From positions 1-58,506 of the forward strand of contig JAKPQM010000051.1 of the NCBI GenBank assembly GCA_029546925.1: a DNA stretch of 58,506 nucleotides, given 5' to 3'. The notes beneath the pieces were generated by a model that was not told the DNA's origin, searched no databases, and saw nothing but the letters and a program-made list of their open reading frames with translations. Position numbers and translations under genes: made by a program. The DNA is from Actinomycetes bacterium (GTDB lineage: Bacteria > Actinomycetota > Coriobacteriia > Coriobacteriales > Atopobiaceae). Within the stretch, counting starts at the first letter, position 1; the number at the start of each line of letters is the position of its first letter. This document shows positions 16,105 through 26,244 of this stretch, in pieces.

Positions 16105-17087
16105 TACGCGTTTTCTTCGAGCGAGATGAGCTTGCGGGCGGTGATCAGATCGGTGACGAGGCAGTTCACATAACCGGATTTGATAGCTGTGTGGATCCCG
16201 CGCAGCTTTGCGGGGCCGCCCGCAACGCATAGCACCCGCTCGATGGTGGAAAGGCGTTCGAGGCTGATGGCCGTTCTCACATAGATCTCATCGAGCTCGA
16301 CCTCGCTGCCATCCTCGCGGAAGTAACGGGTGAGGAGATCGCCCACGGCATCTGCCTCGGCGACCGCCTTGCGGTACTCTTCGGAGGCTTCGTTCAGGCT
16401 GAATGCATCGCCCGCCTCGTGATAGCGCACGCCGAGACCCACGATGACCGTATCGACCTCGCTCCAGTGCTGCATCAGCTCGCCGTAACGGCTGGGGAAG
16501 AGCGTGCTCTCGACCTCGTGCTGGTCGATGACGATGGGGATGTTGGTGAAGTAAGCGCGTGCGCCGAATGCCGAAGCGATATTGTCGACGATGGTATTCG
16601 ATTGGGTTTGCGGCGAGCATGCCCCCGTTGTGCCGACGGCAGGCATGAAGAGGATGTCGTGGGAGAGGTGCGCGCGAGGAAGCGTTTTGGACATCGTGTA
16701 GAGGGCGGCGCCGAAGCCCAACGCTACCACCTTGCTTTTCGAGAGGAACTCGGGAAGGATCGCATTCGCCTTTGCAGCGAGGATCTCGTTCATCGGGTGG
16801 AAGAGGGAGCGCTTGTACTCGGATTCCGAGATATCGGCGATGGCGGCGAATTTCAGGTTGTAGATGCTGCGGAGGCGCTCTTCGAGATCTTGGACCGTGC
16901 GATCGAGGGGATTCATCACCACGAACGTCACGATCTTCCGCTTTTTGGCCTTATCGAGCAGGCGCGAGATATACGAGCGGCTGAATCCCACCGCCTTGGC
17001 AATGGCATCCTGCGGCATCTCATCGAGGTAGTACATCTTGGCAATCTGGTAGAGCAGGTAATCGTCGTTTCCGGTGAAGCTATCCAT
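16104..17087 (-). CDS. SorC-family sugar-binding transcriptional regulator
   Basis: This roughly 327-residue regulator has an N-terminal HTH (YQIAKMYYLDEMPQDAIAKA followed by VGFSRSYISRLL) and a SorC/DeoR-type sugar-phosphate-binding domain. The KVVALGFGAALYTMS segment and the GGPAKLRGIHTAIKSGYVN ending typify the family. I chose ATG 17087. A TTG at 17108 would add seven residues, and neither start has a strong ribosome-binding site. It is convergent with the alcohol dehydrogenase and probably controls the adjacent PTS/adh genes. Its effector is likely the phosphorylated PTS product. Confidence 0.87.
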   Translation of the reverse strand: MDSFTGNDDYLLYQIAKMYYLDEMPQDAIAKAVGFSRSYISRLLDKAKKRKIVTFVVMNPLDRTVQDLEERLRSIYNLKFAAIADISESEYKRSLFHPMNEILAAKANAILPEFLSKSKVVALGFGAALYTMSKTLPRAHLSHDILFMPAVGTTGACSPQTQSNTIVDNIASAFGARAYFTNIPIVIDQHEVESTLFPSRYGELMQHWSEVDTVIVGLGVRYHEAGDAFSLNEASEEYRKAVAEADAVGDLLTRYFREDGSEVELDEIYVRTAISLERLSTIERVLCVAGGPAKLRGIHTAIKSGYVNCLVTDLITARKLISLEENA

Positions 17088-17298
17088 GGGAAGCCAATCT
17101 GTGCGCAATTATGTTACTCACAGATATGGTACCGCTGAATCCCCGCCGAATCACCCACATGGCGTCAACTTCCGGTAATCTACCACTCGTCGATCATAAC
17201 TGCCGACCGCATGTGGGTTTTTGGAAAAGCGCTTCTCGTCAACAGGGCTTTTATCGCAGATTTTCTCAAAAACAAGCAGGTGCTCGGCAGTCTTGGAT
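17088..17298. other. Intergenic region upstream of sorC
   Basis: No gene is seen. ACCCACATG at 17153-17161 is inverted at 17210-17218 as CATGTGGGT, which is followed by TTTTTGG. The arms could form a long-range hairpin, possibly a terminator, or be operator halves for SorC. Confidence 0.35.
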
Positions 17299-18585
17299 TC
17301 AGGTTAGGAAGACGATTGGCGCCCCGGAACCTGCAAGCTTGCCGTTGCGTACCTCGACGGGCAGGTCATCGAGCAGGTTGACGTAGCTGCCGTCCGATAC
17401 ATCGACGGCCACCTCCGCCGGCTTGCCGCAGAGAGAGAACACGCCTATCGCGCGCCCCCAATCGCCTTCGCGTTCGAGCACCGCCACGTCATCCTCATCG
17501 TATGCGCGTGCGCGGAAGAAATCGTCGCATCCGAGAACCTCATGCTTGATCTGGGCGAGCCGCGCCATCAGCGGCGAGAGATCGGTTCCCGTGTTCCACC
17601 CGATGGTGTCCCGGTCGAAGAGCGAGACCGTGCGGTCGGATGCGGCTTCCTGGCCGGCGTAGATGAGCGTGGCGCCCTTGAGCAGGTAGATGAAGGCCGT
17701 GAGATTCGCCAGATCGAGCCCGCGCCCAAGGCGCGACGCGATGCGCGGCAGGTCGTGGTTCTCGAGGTAGCGCAGCTTGTTGAAGCCGCGCGGGTACGCG
17801 TTCTCTTGGAAATCGAGCAGGTCGAGGTAGTGGGAGAGGGGCGCGGTCCCCTCGGCCCACGCGTCGAAGACCTCCTGGATATCGTAGGCGTACTCGATGT
17901 CGAAGGCCGCATAGGCTTCGGTATCGGTTGCGCTGTAAAGGCCCCGGCGGCGCATCTCGGCACCGAAGGCGCGATGCACCGATTCCGCGAGCCAGATGCA
18001 GCCCGGGCGGACCTTCTCGACCTCTGAGCGTGCCTGCTCCCAAAAATCCACCGGCACGAACGAGGCCACATCGCAGCGGAACCCGTCCACGATGCGCGCC
18101 CACTGCACGAGCGTGTCGATCTGGTAGTTCCAGAGCGCGGGGTCGGAGTTGTAATCGAGATCGATGATGTCGGTCCAATCGCCCACGCGGTTGCCGGGCG
18201 TGCCATCGGGCTTCTTGTAGAACCACGCGGGATGCTCGTCCCAGAGCACCGAATCGGGGGAGGTATGGTTGTAGACCACGTCGATCATGCACCGCATGCC
18301 CTGCCCATGGATGGCGTCGACCAGCGCCTTGAAATCCTCCAACGTGCCGTATGCGGGGTTGATGGCGCGGTAATCCCGGATGGCATAGGGGCTGCCGAGC
18401 GAGCCCTTGCGCGCCTTCTCGCCCAGCGGATGGATCGGCATGAGCCAGATGCAGTCCACACCGAGCGCGCGGATACGCGGCAGGTCGCCGATAAGCGCAC
18501 GGAAGGTGCCCTCGGCTGTGTGATTGCGCACGAACACCGAGTAGATGATCGCCCGCTGAAGATCCCCTTTGATTTCGCGAGGCAT
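17299..18585 (-). CDS. Cytoplasmic GH13 alpha-amylase-family glycosidase
   Basis: This 428-residue enzyme has the four GH13 regions: DVVYNH (102-107), GFRCDVASF with nucleophile Asp172, WLAES with acid/base Glu201, and LENHD with Asp278. There is no signal peptide, so it acts on imported malto- or isomalto-oligosaccharides. ATG 18585 is preferred to longer starts because AAAAAGGGGGTCGGT lies directly upstream. It is divergent from the LacI regulator and the binding-protein operon and probably shares their control. Exact bond specificity is not visible. Confidence 0.88.
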   Translation of the reverse strand: MPREIKGDLQRAIIYSVFVRNHTAEGTFRALIGDLPRIRALGVDCIWLMPIHPLGEKARKGSLGSPYAIRDYRAINPAYGTLEDFKALVDAIHGQGMRCMIDVVYNHTSPDSVLWDEHPAWFYKKPDGTPGNRVGDWTDIIDLDYNSDPALWNYQIDTLVQWARIVDGFRCDVASFVPVDFWEQARSEVEKVRPGCIWLAESVHRAFGAEMRRRGLYSATDTEAYAAFDIEYAYDIQEVFDAWAEGTAPLSHYLDLLDFQENAYPRGFNKLRYLENHDLPRIASRLGRGLDLANLTAFIYLLKGATLIYAGQEAASDRTVSLFDRDTIGWNTGTDLSPLMARLAQIKHEVLGCDDFFRARAYDEDDVAVLEREGDWGRAIGVFSLCGKPAEVAVDVSDGSYVNLLDDLPVEVRNGKLAGSGAPIVFLT

Positions 18586-18806
18586 ACCGACCCCCTTTTT
18601 GCCACGCCAATTGTGCTGGCGAAAACGAGCAAGATGCAAGCGCCATACCGTTTACCGGTTAAATGACAACGCTCGCAGGATACGTATGTCATTTTTTGGA
18701 CGACGAACCCGACAACGGATCATTATTGTGTTGGAAACGTTTCCAGTAACGTTACCAGAACCGTTTCCACTATCTGTCGCGCCCGTCTCATCTCCAAAGG
18801 AGGCTC
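18586..18806. promoter_or_regulatory. Divergent control region of the alpha-glucan genes
   Basis: This 221-bp spacer between the GH13 gene and lacI carries three LacI-type operator cores at 18732-18768. A further partial site, TTTACCGGTTAAA (18651-18663), lies nearer the GH13 gene. Confidence 0.6.
18732..18768. promoter_or_regulatory. Tandem LacI-type operators
   Basis: Three sites lie in a row. TGGAAACGTTTCCA is a perfect 14-bp palindrome at 18732-18745. GTAACGTTAC is a perfect 10-bp palindrome at 18746-18755. GAACCGTTTCC is an imperfect one at 18758-18768. Central CG flanked by AA/TT is the LacI/CcpA-family operator pattern. They lie about 40-75 bp upstream of the lacI start. Confidence 0.8.
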
Positions 18807-19826
18807 ATGGCAACCATCAAAGATATCGCAGCATATTGCAACGTTGCCGTGAGCACCGTGTCGCGCGTGCTCAACAACCACCCCGATGTGAGCGCCGACA
18901 CCCGCGATAAGGTCCTCAGCGCCGCGCGCAACCTCCACTACGTTCCCAACAGCAGCGCCCGCGACCTGGCCCACCAGCAGACCGACTCCATCGGCCTCGT
19001 GGTGCGCGGTGCCGAGAACCCCTTCTTCACGCCCATCATCCGCGCCATCGAGCGCAGCTGCGAGGATAAGGGCTACTCCATGTCCCTCCACCAGATCCCT
19101 GCGGGGGAGGATGAGGTGAGCGAAGGCGCCAAGCTCGTGCAATCCAAGCGCCTCAAGGGCCTTATCCTGCTCGGCGGCCGTTACGACTACACGCGCGAAG
19201 AGGTCTCTACGCTCGGCGCTCCCTTCATGTGCTGCAGCTACACCAACCACTTCGGCAACCTCGACCGCACGTCCTTCTCGTCCGTATCCATCAACGACAA
19301 GGCCGAGGCATATCGCGCAGCCGAGCTGCTCATCGAGTGCGGCCATAGCAAGATCGCCGTTTTGCTCGACTCCATCCACGACCGTTCCATCAGCGAGCGC
19401 CGCTACCGCGGGTACTGCGAGGCCCTCGCCGACGCCGGCATCCCCCTCGATGAGGGCCTCGTGTGCGAGACCGTCGACTTCTCGATGAAGGCCGCATACG
19501 AGCGCACGATCCGCCTGCTCGAGGAGCGCCCCGATGTCACGGCCCTCTTCTCGGTTGCCGATTCCATGGCCATCGCCGCCATGAAGGCGATCTCCGACGC
19601 GGGCCTCTCTGTTCCGCAGGACATCTCGATCATCGCCATCGACGGCATCGAGATGTCGCTCTATACCACGCCCACCCTCACCACGCTTGCCCAGCCGCAG
19701 GCTCTGATGGGGGAGAAGGCCGTGGAGATCCTGGTTGATGTGCTGGATGGCAAGGCTTCCCACAGCCACGTCCGGCTTGAGACAACCCTGAGGCCCGGGG
19801 GCACCATGGGCCGCTTACATCCGTAG
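18807..19826 (+). CDS. LacI-family transcriptional regulator of alpha-glucan use
   Basis: This 339-residue regulator starts MATIKDIAAYCNVAVSTVSR, the LacI HTH, followed by the hinge helix (YVPNSSARDLA) and a periplasmic-binding-protein-like effector domain (SIGLVVRGAENPFFTPIIRA). An AAAGGAGGCTC ribosome-binding site precedes ATG 18807. Its promoter holds tandem LacI operators, so autoregulation and control of the binding-protein operon downstream and the GH13 gene upstream are likely. The effector is probably maltose or a maltooligosaccharide. Confidence 0.92.
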   Translation: MATIKDIAAYCNVAVSTVSRVLNNHPDVSADTRDKVLSAARNLHYVPNSSARDLAHQQTDSIGLVVRGAENPFFTPIIRAIERSCEDKGYSMSLHQIPAGEDEVSEGAKLVQSKRLKGLILLGGRYDYTREEVSTLGAPFMCCSYTNHFGNLDRTSFSSVSINDKAEAYRAAELLIECGHSKIAVLLDSIHDRSISERRYRGYCEALADAGIPLDEGLVCETVDFSMKAAYERTIRLLEERPDVTALFSVADSMAIAAMKAISDAGLSVPQDISIIAIDGIEMSLYTTPTLTTLAQPQALMGEKAVEILVDVLDGKASHSHVRLETTLRPGGTMGRLHP

Positions 19827-19869
19827 ACTTGGCGTGAAGGACGCCGAGCAAAAACAGGAGGAGTTCGCT

Positions 19870-21183
19870 ATGAGCACCAATCTTTCCCGTAGGGCCTTTC
19901 TCGGCACCACCGGCCTCATGGCCACGACGCTCGCCGCATGCAACAACGGCGGCGGCACCAGCGGAGGCGGAGGCGATGAGGCTGCCGCCGGTTCCGTGTA
20001 CTGGCTGAACTTCAAGCCCGAGCTCGATGAGGCCGCCCAGGCGCTTGCCGGCACCTACACCGAGTCCACCGGCGTGCCCGTGAAGGTCGTCACCGCCGCT
20101 TCCGGCACCTACAACCAGACCCTTATCGCCGAGATGGACAAATCCGAGGCCCCGACCCTCTTCGTCATCGGCAACCCCGCCGGCGTCAAGGAGTGGGGCG
20201 ACTATGCGTTGGATCTCAAGGGCACCGCTATCGAGTCCGAGCTCTCCACCGATGTCTACAACCTGTACGACGATGCCGGCAAGCTCGTCTCCATGGGCTA
20301 CTGCTACGAGTGCTATGGCATCGTCGCCAACGCCGAGCTCATCGAGAAGGCCGGCCACAGCATCGATGACATCAAGGATTTCGCGTCCCTGAAGACCGTT
20401 GTGGAAGACATCCACGCCCGCGCCGCCGAGCTGGGCTTCGACGCCTTCGTCGCCACCGACATGGACGATTCCTCCAGCTGGCGCGTCACCGGCCACCTTG
20501 CCAACCTCGAGTACTACTACGAGGAGCGCGACGCTGGCGGTTGGGATGAGTGCCCCGCCGAGCTCAAGGGCACCTACATGGAGAACTACAAGAACATCTA
20601 CGACCTCATGATCAACAACTCCGTCGTCGAGCCCACCGCGCTGGCCACCGGCGGGCATGATCCCGCGAACCAGTTCACCAGCGGCCAGGCCGTGTTCTTC
20701 CTGACCGGCTCCTGGGACTACGCGAGCCTCGCCGCCGCCCAGCCCAGCGTCAGGATGCTTCCGTACTACTGCGGCGTTGCCGGCGAGGAGAAGGCCGGTT
20801 TGAACTGCGGCACCGAGAACTGCTGGGCCGTCAACGCAAACGCCTCCGAGGAGAACAAGAAGGCCACCATGGACTTCATGGTCTGGCTGGTCTCCGATCC
20901 CGCCGCCTCCGCCACGATGGTCGAGCAGCTCGGCATCATGCCGTACAAGAACGCCGCCGCCTCCACCAACGGCTTCCTGAACGATGCCGCCACCTATACC
21001 GACAACGGCTGCTACGTCCTCGACTGGGCCACCAACTACCAGCCCAACGTCGACCAGTACCGCGCCGCTCTGGTCTCCGCGCTCAACGCATACAACGCCG
21101 ACCAGTCCGACGCCAACTGGGAGCTCGTCCGCACCGCCTTCGTCGATGGCTGGGCAACCCAGTACAAGGCTGCCAACGCCTAA
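19870..21183 (+). CDS. ABC sugar-binding lipoprotein (maltooligosaccharide type)
   Basis: This 437-residue extracellular solute-binding protein of family 1 captures sugar for the permeases encoded next. The N-terminus MSTNLSRRAFLGTTGLMATT combines a twin-arginine motif with a lipobox (TLAAC), so it is probably a Tat-exported lipoprotein. A Gly/Ser-rich linker follows. The mature part shows the fold's usual stretches (DKSEAPTLFVIGNPAGVKEW, GQAVFFLTGSWDY, FMVWLVSDP). ATG 19870 follows ACAGGAGGAG. The alpha-glucan role comes from MalQ and GH13 neighbours. Confidence 0.9.
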   Translation: MSTNLSRRAFLGTTGLMATTLAACNNGGGTSGGGGDEAAAGSVYWLNFKPELDEAAQALAGTYTESTGVPVKVVTAASGTYNQTLIAEMDKSEAPTLFVIGNPAGVKEWGDYALDLKGTAIESELSTDVYNLYDDAGKLVSMGYCYECYGIVANAELIEKAGHSIDDIKDFASLKTVVEDIHARAAELGFDAFVATDMDDSSSWRVTGHLANLEYYYEERDAGGWDECPAELKGTYMENYKNIYDLMINNSVVEPTALATGGHDPANQFTSGQAVFFLTGSWDYASLAAAQPSVRMLPYYCGVAGEEKAGLNCGTENCWAVNANASEENKKATMDFMVWLVSDPAASATMVEQLGIMPYKNAAASTNGFLNDAATYTDNGCYVLDWATNYQPNVDQYRAALVSALNAYNADQSDANWELVRTAFVDGWATQYKAANA

Positions 21184-21203
21184 AACGAGTTCTGTTAGCT
21201 CAC

Positions 21204-21243
21204 GGAAACCGGGATGGGCGGGTTTCCCGTTCGTCCCGGTTCC
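21204..21243 (+). terminator. Intercistronic stem-loop after the binding-protein gene
   Basis: GGAAACCGGGA pairs with TCCCGGTTCC, with a second inner stem GCGGG/CCCGT. Such hairpins between a binding-protein gene and permease genes usually stabilise the upstream mRNA and lower downstream expression. There is no T-run. Confidence 0.6.
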
Positions 21244-21264
21244 TCTTCTATGAAAGGAGTTGAC

Positions 21265-22167
21265 ATGAGCAAGAAGGCCTCAACGAGAAACACCATCAAG
21301 ACCGCCACCCGACGCTGGTCGTGGCTGTTCCTCGGCCCCGTCGTCGCGGCGTTCATCATCGGCTTCGTTTGGCCTTTCTTCCAGGGCATCTACCTGTCGT
21401 TCTGCAGATTCAAGCTCATCTCCGACGCGCAGCTCACCGGTCTTGACAACTACGGCCAGGCGCTTGCGGATATCAGCTTCCAGCATTCGTTCTGGTATAC
21501 GGCGCTCACTGCGGTGGTGAGCCTCGTGCTCATCAACGTGCTTGCCTTCATGGTGGCCTACGTGCTCACCCAGAACATCAAGGGCTCGAACCTGTTCCGC
21601 ACGGTGTTCTTCATGCCCAACCTCATCGGCGGCATCGTGCTGGGCTACATCTGGTCGATGATCTTCGACGGCATCCTCGCCGCCTACAACACCTCGATCC
21701 TCCTGAATACCACCTACGGTTTCTGGGGTCTCATCATCCTCATGTGCTGGCAGCAGGTCGGCTACATGATGATCATCTACATCGCGGGCCTGCAGGCCGT
21801 GCCCGAGGATATGCTCGAGGCTGCCAAGATCGACGGTGCCACCAAGTGGCAGACCCTGTTCAAGGTCACCATCCCCAACGTCATGCCCTCGATCACCATC
21901 TGCATGTTCCTCTCGCTCACCAACGGCTTCAAGCTGTTCGACCAGAACCTCGCGCTGACGGGCGGCCTTCCCTATATCATCCAACCCGACGGCTCGACGG
22001 TGAACACCACCGAGATGCTGGCCTTGAACATCTACAACACCTTCTACACCGCAGGTGCCGGTGTACGCGGCGTAGCCCAGGCCAAGGCCGTCATCTTCTT
22101 CATCTTGGTTGCCGGCCTCGGACTCGCCCAACTTGCCTATACGCGCAGGCGGGAGGTGCAGCAATGA
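21265..22167 (+). CDS. ABC sugar permease, MalF type
   Basis: This 300-residue inner-membrane protein has six predicted transmembrane segments and the EAA loop EAAKIDGATKWQTLFKVTIP that contacts the ATPase. ATG 21265 follows TGAAAGGAGTTGAC. Its stop overlaps the next start (ATGA), so the partner permease is coupled. With the MalG-type partner it forms the channel fed by the binding protein at 19870. Confidence 0.93.
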   Translation: MSKKASTRNTIKTATRRWSWLFLGPVVAAFIIGFVWPFFQGIYLSFCRFKLISDAQLTGLDNYGQALADISFQHSFWYTALTAVVSLVLINVLAFMVAYVLTQNIKGSNLFRTVFFMPNLIGGIVLGYIWSMIFDGILAAYNTSILLNTTYGFWGLIILMCWQQVGYMMIIYIAGLQAVPEDMLEAAKIDGATKWQTLFKVTIPNVMPSITICMFLSLTNGFKLFDQNLALTGGLPYIIQPDGSTVNTTEMLALNIYNTFYTAGAGVRGVAQAKAVIFFILVAGLGLAQLAYTRRREVQQ

Positions 22168-23027
22168 TGAACAAGGAGCAGACCCTCGCGGCCGAGCAGC
22201 GTCGCAAGACCATCCTGTCAGCGGTGCTCGCCGTTATCTGCGTCATCTACGTCCTGCCCGTGGTCGCCGTGGTCATCAATTCGTTCAAGCAGAACACCTT
22301 CGTCAAGACCGAGACGTTCGCGCTCCCCACCGAGCAGAGCTATGCGGGTTTCGACAACTTCATCACGGGTATGACCTTCGGTAACTATCCGTTCGCGAGC
22401 TCCGTGCTCTACAGTACGGTCATCACCATCTTGTCTACCGCGCTCATCCTGATCTTCTGCTCGATGGCGGCGTGGTATATCGCACGTGTTAGCTCCAAGT
22501 TCTGCAAGATCATCTACTACCTCTGCGTCTTCTCGATGGTCGTGCCGTTCCAGATGGTCATGTTCACCCTCTCGAAGACGGCCGATGCCCTGAAGCTCAA
22601 CACGCCGTGGACGATTCCCATCGTCTATCTGGGTTTCGGCGCTGGTCTCGCCATCTTCATGTTCGTGGGCTTCGTCAAGTCGATCCCGCTCGAGATAGAG
22701 GAGGCGGCCGCCATCGACGGCTGCGGTCCCGTCCGCACGTTCTTCTCGGTGGTGCTGCCCATGCTCAAACCCACGCTCATCTCGGTGGGCATCCTCGAGA
22801 TCATGTGGGTGTGGAACGACTATCTGCTGCCGGTGCTCGTGCTCGACATCAACCAGTACCGCACGATCCCCATCCACATCCAGTACCTCAAGGGCAGCTA
22901 CGGCACGGTCGATCTGGGGGCCACGATGGCGCTCATCCTGTTGTCGATCATCCCGGTCATCGCCTTCTACCTTGCCGCGCAGAAGCACATCATCAAGGGT
23001 GTCGCTGCCGGCGCCGTGAAAGGCTAG
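22164..23027 (+). CDS. ABC sugar permease, MalG type
   Basis: This 287-residue permease has six transmembrane segments and the EAA motif EIEEAAAIDGCGPVRTFFSV. It starts MMNKEQTLAAEQRRKTILSA at ATG 22164, four bases inside the previous gene, with GGGAGGTG upstream. It heterodimerises with the preceding permease. The glucanotransferase follows after 3 bp. Confidence 0.93.
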   Translation: MMNKEQTLAAEQRRKTILSAVLAVICVIYVLPVVAVVINSFKQNTFVKTETFALPTEQSYAGFDNFITGMTFGNYPFASSVLYSTVITILSTALILIFCSMAAWYIARVSSKFCKIIYYLCVFSMVVPFQMVMFTLSKTADALKLNTPWTIPIVYLGFGAGLAIFMFVGFVKSIPLEIEEAAAIDGCGPVRTFFSVVLPMLKPTLISVGILEIMWVWNDYLLPVLVLDINQYRTIPIHIQYLKGSYGTVDLGATMALILLSIIPVIAFYLAAQKHIIKGVAAGAVKG

Positions 23028-23030
23028 GCC

Positions 23031-24518
23031 ATGGAACGCTCGAGCGGCATCATCCTACCCATCTACGCGCTGCCGTCACCGCATGGTATCGGCACGCTGG
23101 GGCAAGCTGCCTGCGATTTCGTGGATTTCCTTGCGGACGCAGGCCAGTTGTGGTGGCAGGTGCTGCCGGTGGGCCCCACGAGCTTCGGAGACTCGCCCTA
23201 TCAGAGCCCTTCCACCTTTGCCGGCAACCCCTATTTTGTCGATCTCGACCAGCTGGTGGCCGATGGGCTCCTCACCCAGGACGAGATCGGTGCCGTGAAC
23301 TGGGGCGATGACCCCGCACGCGTGGACTACGGTCGCCTGTTCGAGGAACGCGAGGTCCTGCTCCGCGCAGCATACAGGCGCGGATGGGAGCGCGATGCCG
23401 CAGCTGTCGAGGCGTTCGCGCGGGACAACGCCGCATGGCTCGACGACTATGCGCTGTTCATGGCCGTAAAGCGCCATTTCGGCATGAAGTCGTGGATAGA
23501 GTGGCCCGATGAGGCCATACGCCTGCGCAAACCCGAGGCGCTCGCGCACTACCGCTCGCTCCTCGCCGATGACGTGCGCTTCAACGAATATGTGCAGTAC
23601 CTCTTCTTCAAGCAGTGGGAGGCGCTGCACGCCTACACGCGCAAGAAGGGCATCAAGCTGATCGGCGACATGCCCATCTACGTGGCGCTCGACTCGGCTG
23701 ACGTGTGGGCGAGCCCCGACAACTTCATGCTCGACGAGCGCAACATGCCTCTGGAGGTTGCAGGCGTTCCACCCGACAGCTTCACCGAGGACGGCCAGCT
23801 GTGGGGCAATCCGCTCTACAACTACGAGGCCATGGAGGCCGACGGCTTCGGCTGGTGGATCAGGCGCGTGGCGGGCGCCGCTCATCTCTACGACATGATC
23901 CGTATCGACCACTTCCGCGGTTTCGAGAGCTATTGGGCAGTGCCCGCAGGTGAGAAGACCGCCAAGATCGGCCGCTGGGTCAAGGGCCCGGGCATGAAGC
24001 TCGTGGGTGCTCTTATCAGCCGATTCCCGCAGACCAGCTTCATCGCCGAGGACCTGGGCTATACCACGCCCGAGGTGGCGAAGCTCCTGAGCGATTCGGG
24101 GCTGCCCGGCATGAAGGTGCTCGAGTTCGCGTTCGATTCGCGCGACGAGAACACGTTCATGCCCCATGCCTACGGCCCGCATTGCGCGTGCTATGTGGGC
24201 ACGCACGACAACGCGCCGCTCATGGCGTGGAAGAAGGAAGCCGACCCCGCAGACGTCGAGCTGGCGCGTGCATATTTCGGCCTTAACGACGACGAGGGCT
24301 TCGCCTGGGGGTTCATCCGCGGCGGCATGGGGAGCGTCGCGGGGCTGTTCGTAGCCCAGATGCAGGATTATCTGGAGCTGGGCGATCGGGCGCGCACCAA
24401 TACGCCCGGCACCGTAGGTGAAAACTGGCAGTGGCGCATGCGTGCCGGGCAGGCTTCTCCCGAGCTTGCAAAACGCATCGCCACGATGACGCAGATGTAT
24501 GGAAGGAGTGCTCGATAG
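23031..24518 (+). CDS. malQ: 4-alpha-glucanotransferase (GH77)
   Basis: This 495-residue cytoplasmic amylomaltase starts ERSSGIILPIYALPSPHGIG, the usual GH77 opening. It carries GDSPYQSPSTFAGNPYFVDL, the IGDMPIYVALDSADVW segment, the nucleophile region (YDMIRIDHFRGFESYW) and the acid/base region (FIAEDLG). It disproportionates maltooligosaccharides so that imported glucans can enter glycolysis. Length is normal for the bacterial short form. It is embedded in the transport operon, between permease and ATPase genes. Confidence 0.95.
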   Translation: MERSSGIILPIYALPSPHGIGTLGQAACDFVDFLADAGQLWWQVLPVGPTSFGDSPYQSPSTFAGNPYFVDLDQLVADGLLTQDEIGAVNWGDDPARVDYGRLFEEREVLLRAAYRRGWERDAAAVEAFARDNAAWLDDYALFMAVKRHFGMKSWIEWPDEAIRLRKPEALAHYRSLLADDVRFNEYVQYLFFKQWEALHAYTRKKGIKLIGDMPIYVALDSADVWASPDNFMLDERNMPLEVAGVPPDSFTEDGQLWGNPLYNYEAMEADGFGWWIRRVAGAAHLYDMIRIDHFRGFESYWAVPAGEKTAKIGRWVKGPGMKLVGALISRFPQTSFIAEDLGYTTPEVAKLLSDSGLPGMKVLEFAFDSRDENTFMPHAYGPHCACYVGTHDNAPLMAWKKEADPADVELARAYFGLNDDEGFAWGFIRGGMGSVAGLFVAQMQDYLELGDRARTNTPGTVGENWQWRMRAGQASPELAKRIATMTQMYGRSAR

Positions 24519-24520
24519 CT

Positions 24521-25705
<1,185 letters not shown>

Positions 25706-25748
25706 TCGTGCTTTTTGATGACGGGACCTCTCCGTCTCCCTTCCTTCC

Positions 25749-25782
25749 GGACGGGGCCGCGCAGTATCGCGCGGCCCCGTCC
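25749..25782 (+). terminator. Terminator of the alpha-glucan operon
   Basis: GGACGGGGCCGCGC pairs perfectly with GCGCGGCCCCGTCC (14 bp, 6-nt loop), 44 bp after the ATPase stop, followed by GCTTCTAT. Confidence 0.75.
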
Positions 25783-25998
25783 GCTTCTATGCGGGTAGAA
25801 TCCTGAGAATCGTATGAAATCCGGGAAACGGGAGCATGGGTGGGCCTTGAACATGCGACGCCCTGTGCCTGCCGGTGGGCGAGGCAGCATAATCACCGCG
25901 AATTCATCCGCCCTTCATCTTCGCCTCATGTTGATCGGGTATATCTATATGCGAATGCGGGCGAGAGGCGCTTGCAGATTTTCTGGAGGAAGACCGCT

Positions 25999-26229
25999 AT
26001 GATCACCATGACCCTTATCGCCCTGCTTGCCCTTTCGATCGGCGTTCACGCCATCGGGTTCGCCATGAGGTGCCTCGGCGGGGTCATGCGCCTTGCATTC
26101 GGCATCTTCGGCTTGCTTATCATGCCCGGGGCGCTTCTGCTCGCGCTTGTCTGGGGTATGGGGCGAATCATCCTACCGGTGCTGTTCGTGCTGTTCGTGT
26201 TCCAGCTCGCCTTCCCAAGGAAAGCGTAG
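25999..26229 (+). CDS. Small membrane protein of unknown function
   Basis: This 76-residue protein consists almost wholly of two or three hydrophobic segments (MITMTLIALLALSIGVHAIG, then FGIFGLLIMPGALLLALVW and IILPVLFVLFVFQLAF), with a short basic end. ATG 25999 has GGAGGA at 25985-25990 at ideal spacing, which supports translation. A TATATCTATAT run at about 25940-25950 may be its promoter. I do not recognise the family. It converges with the second GH13 gene. Confidence 0.7.
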   Translation: MITMTLIALLALSIGVHAIGFAMRCLGGVMRLAFGIFGLLIMPGALLLALVWGMGRIILPVLFVLFVFQLAFPRKA

Positions 26230-26244
26230 GCTTTAGAATCGCGC

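Noticed and set aside
17224-17240. Catabolite-type LacI/CcpA site GGAAAAGCGCTTCTC
   Set aside because: Only the central AAGCGCTT is symmetrical, and the outer bases do not match cre; it is too weak to report as an operator.
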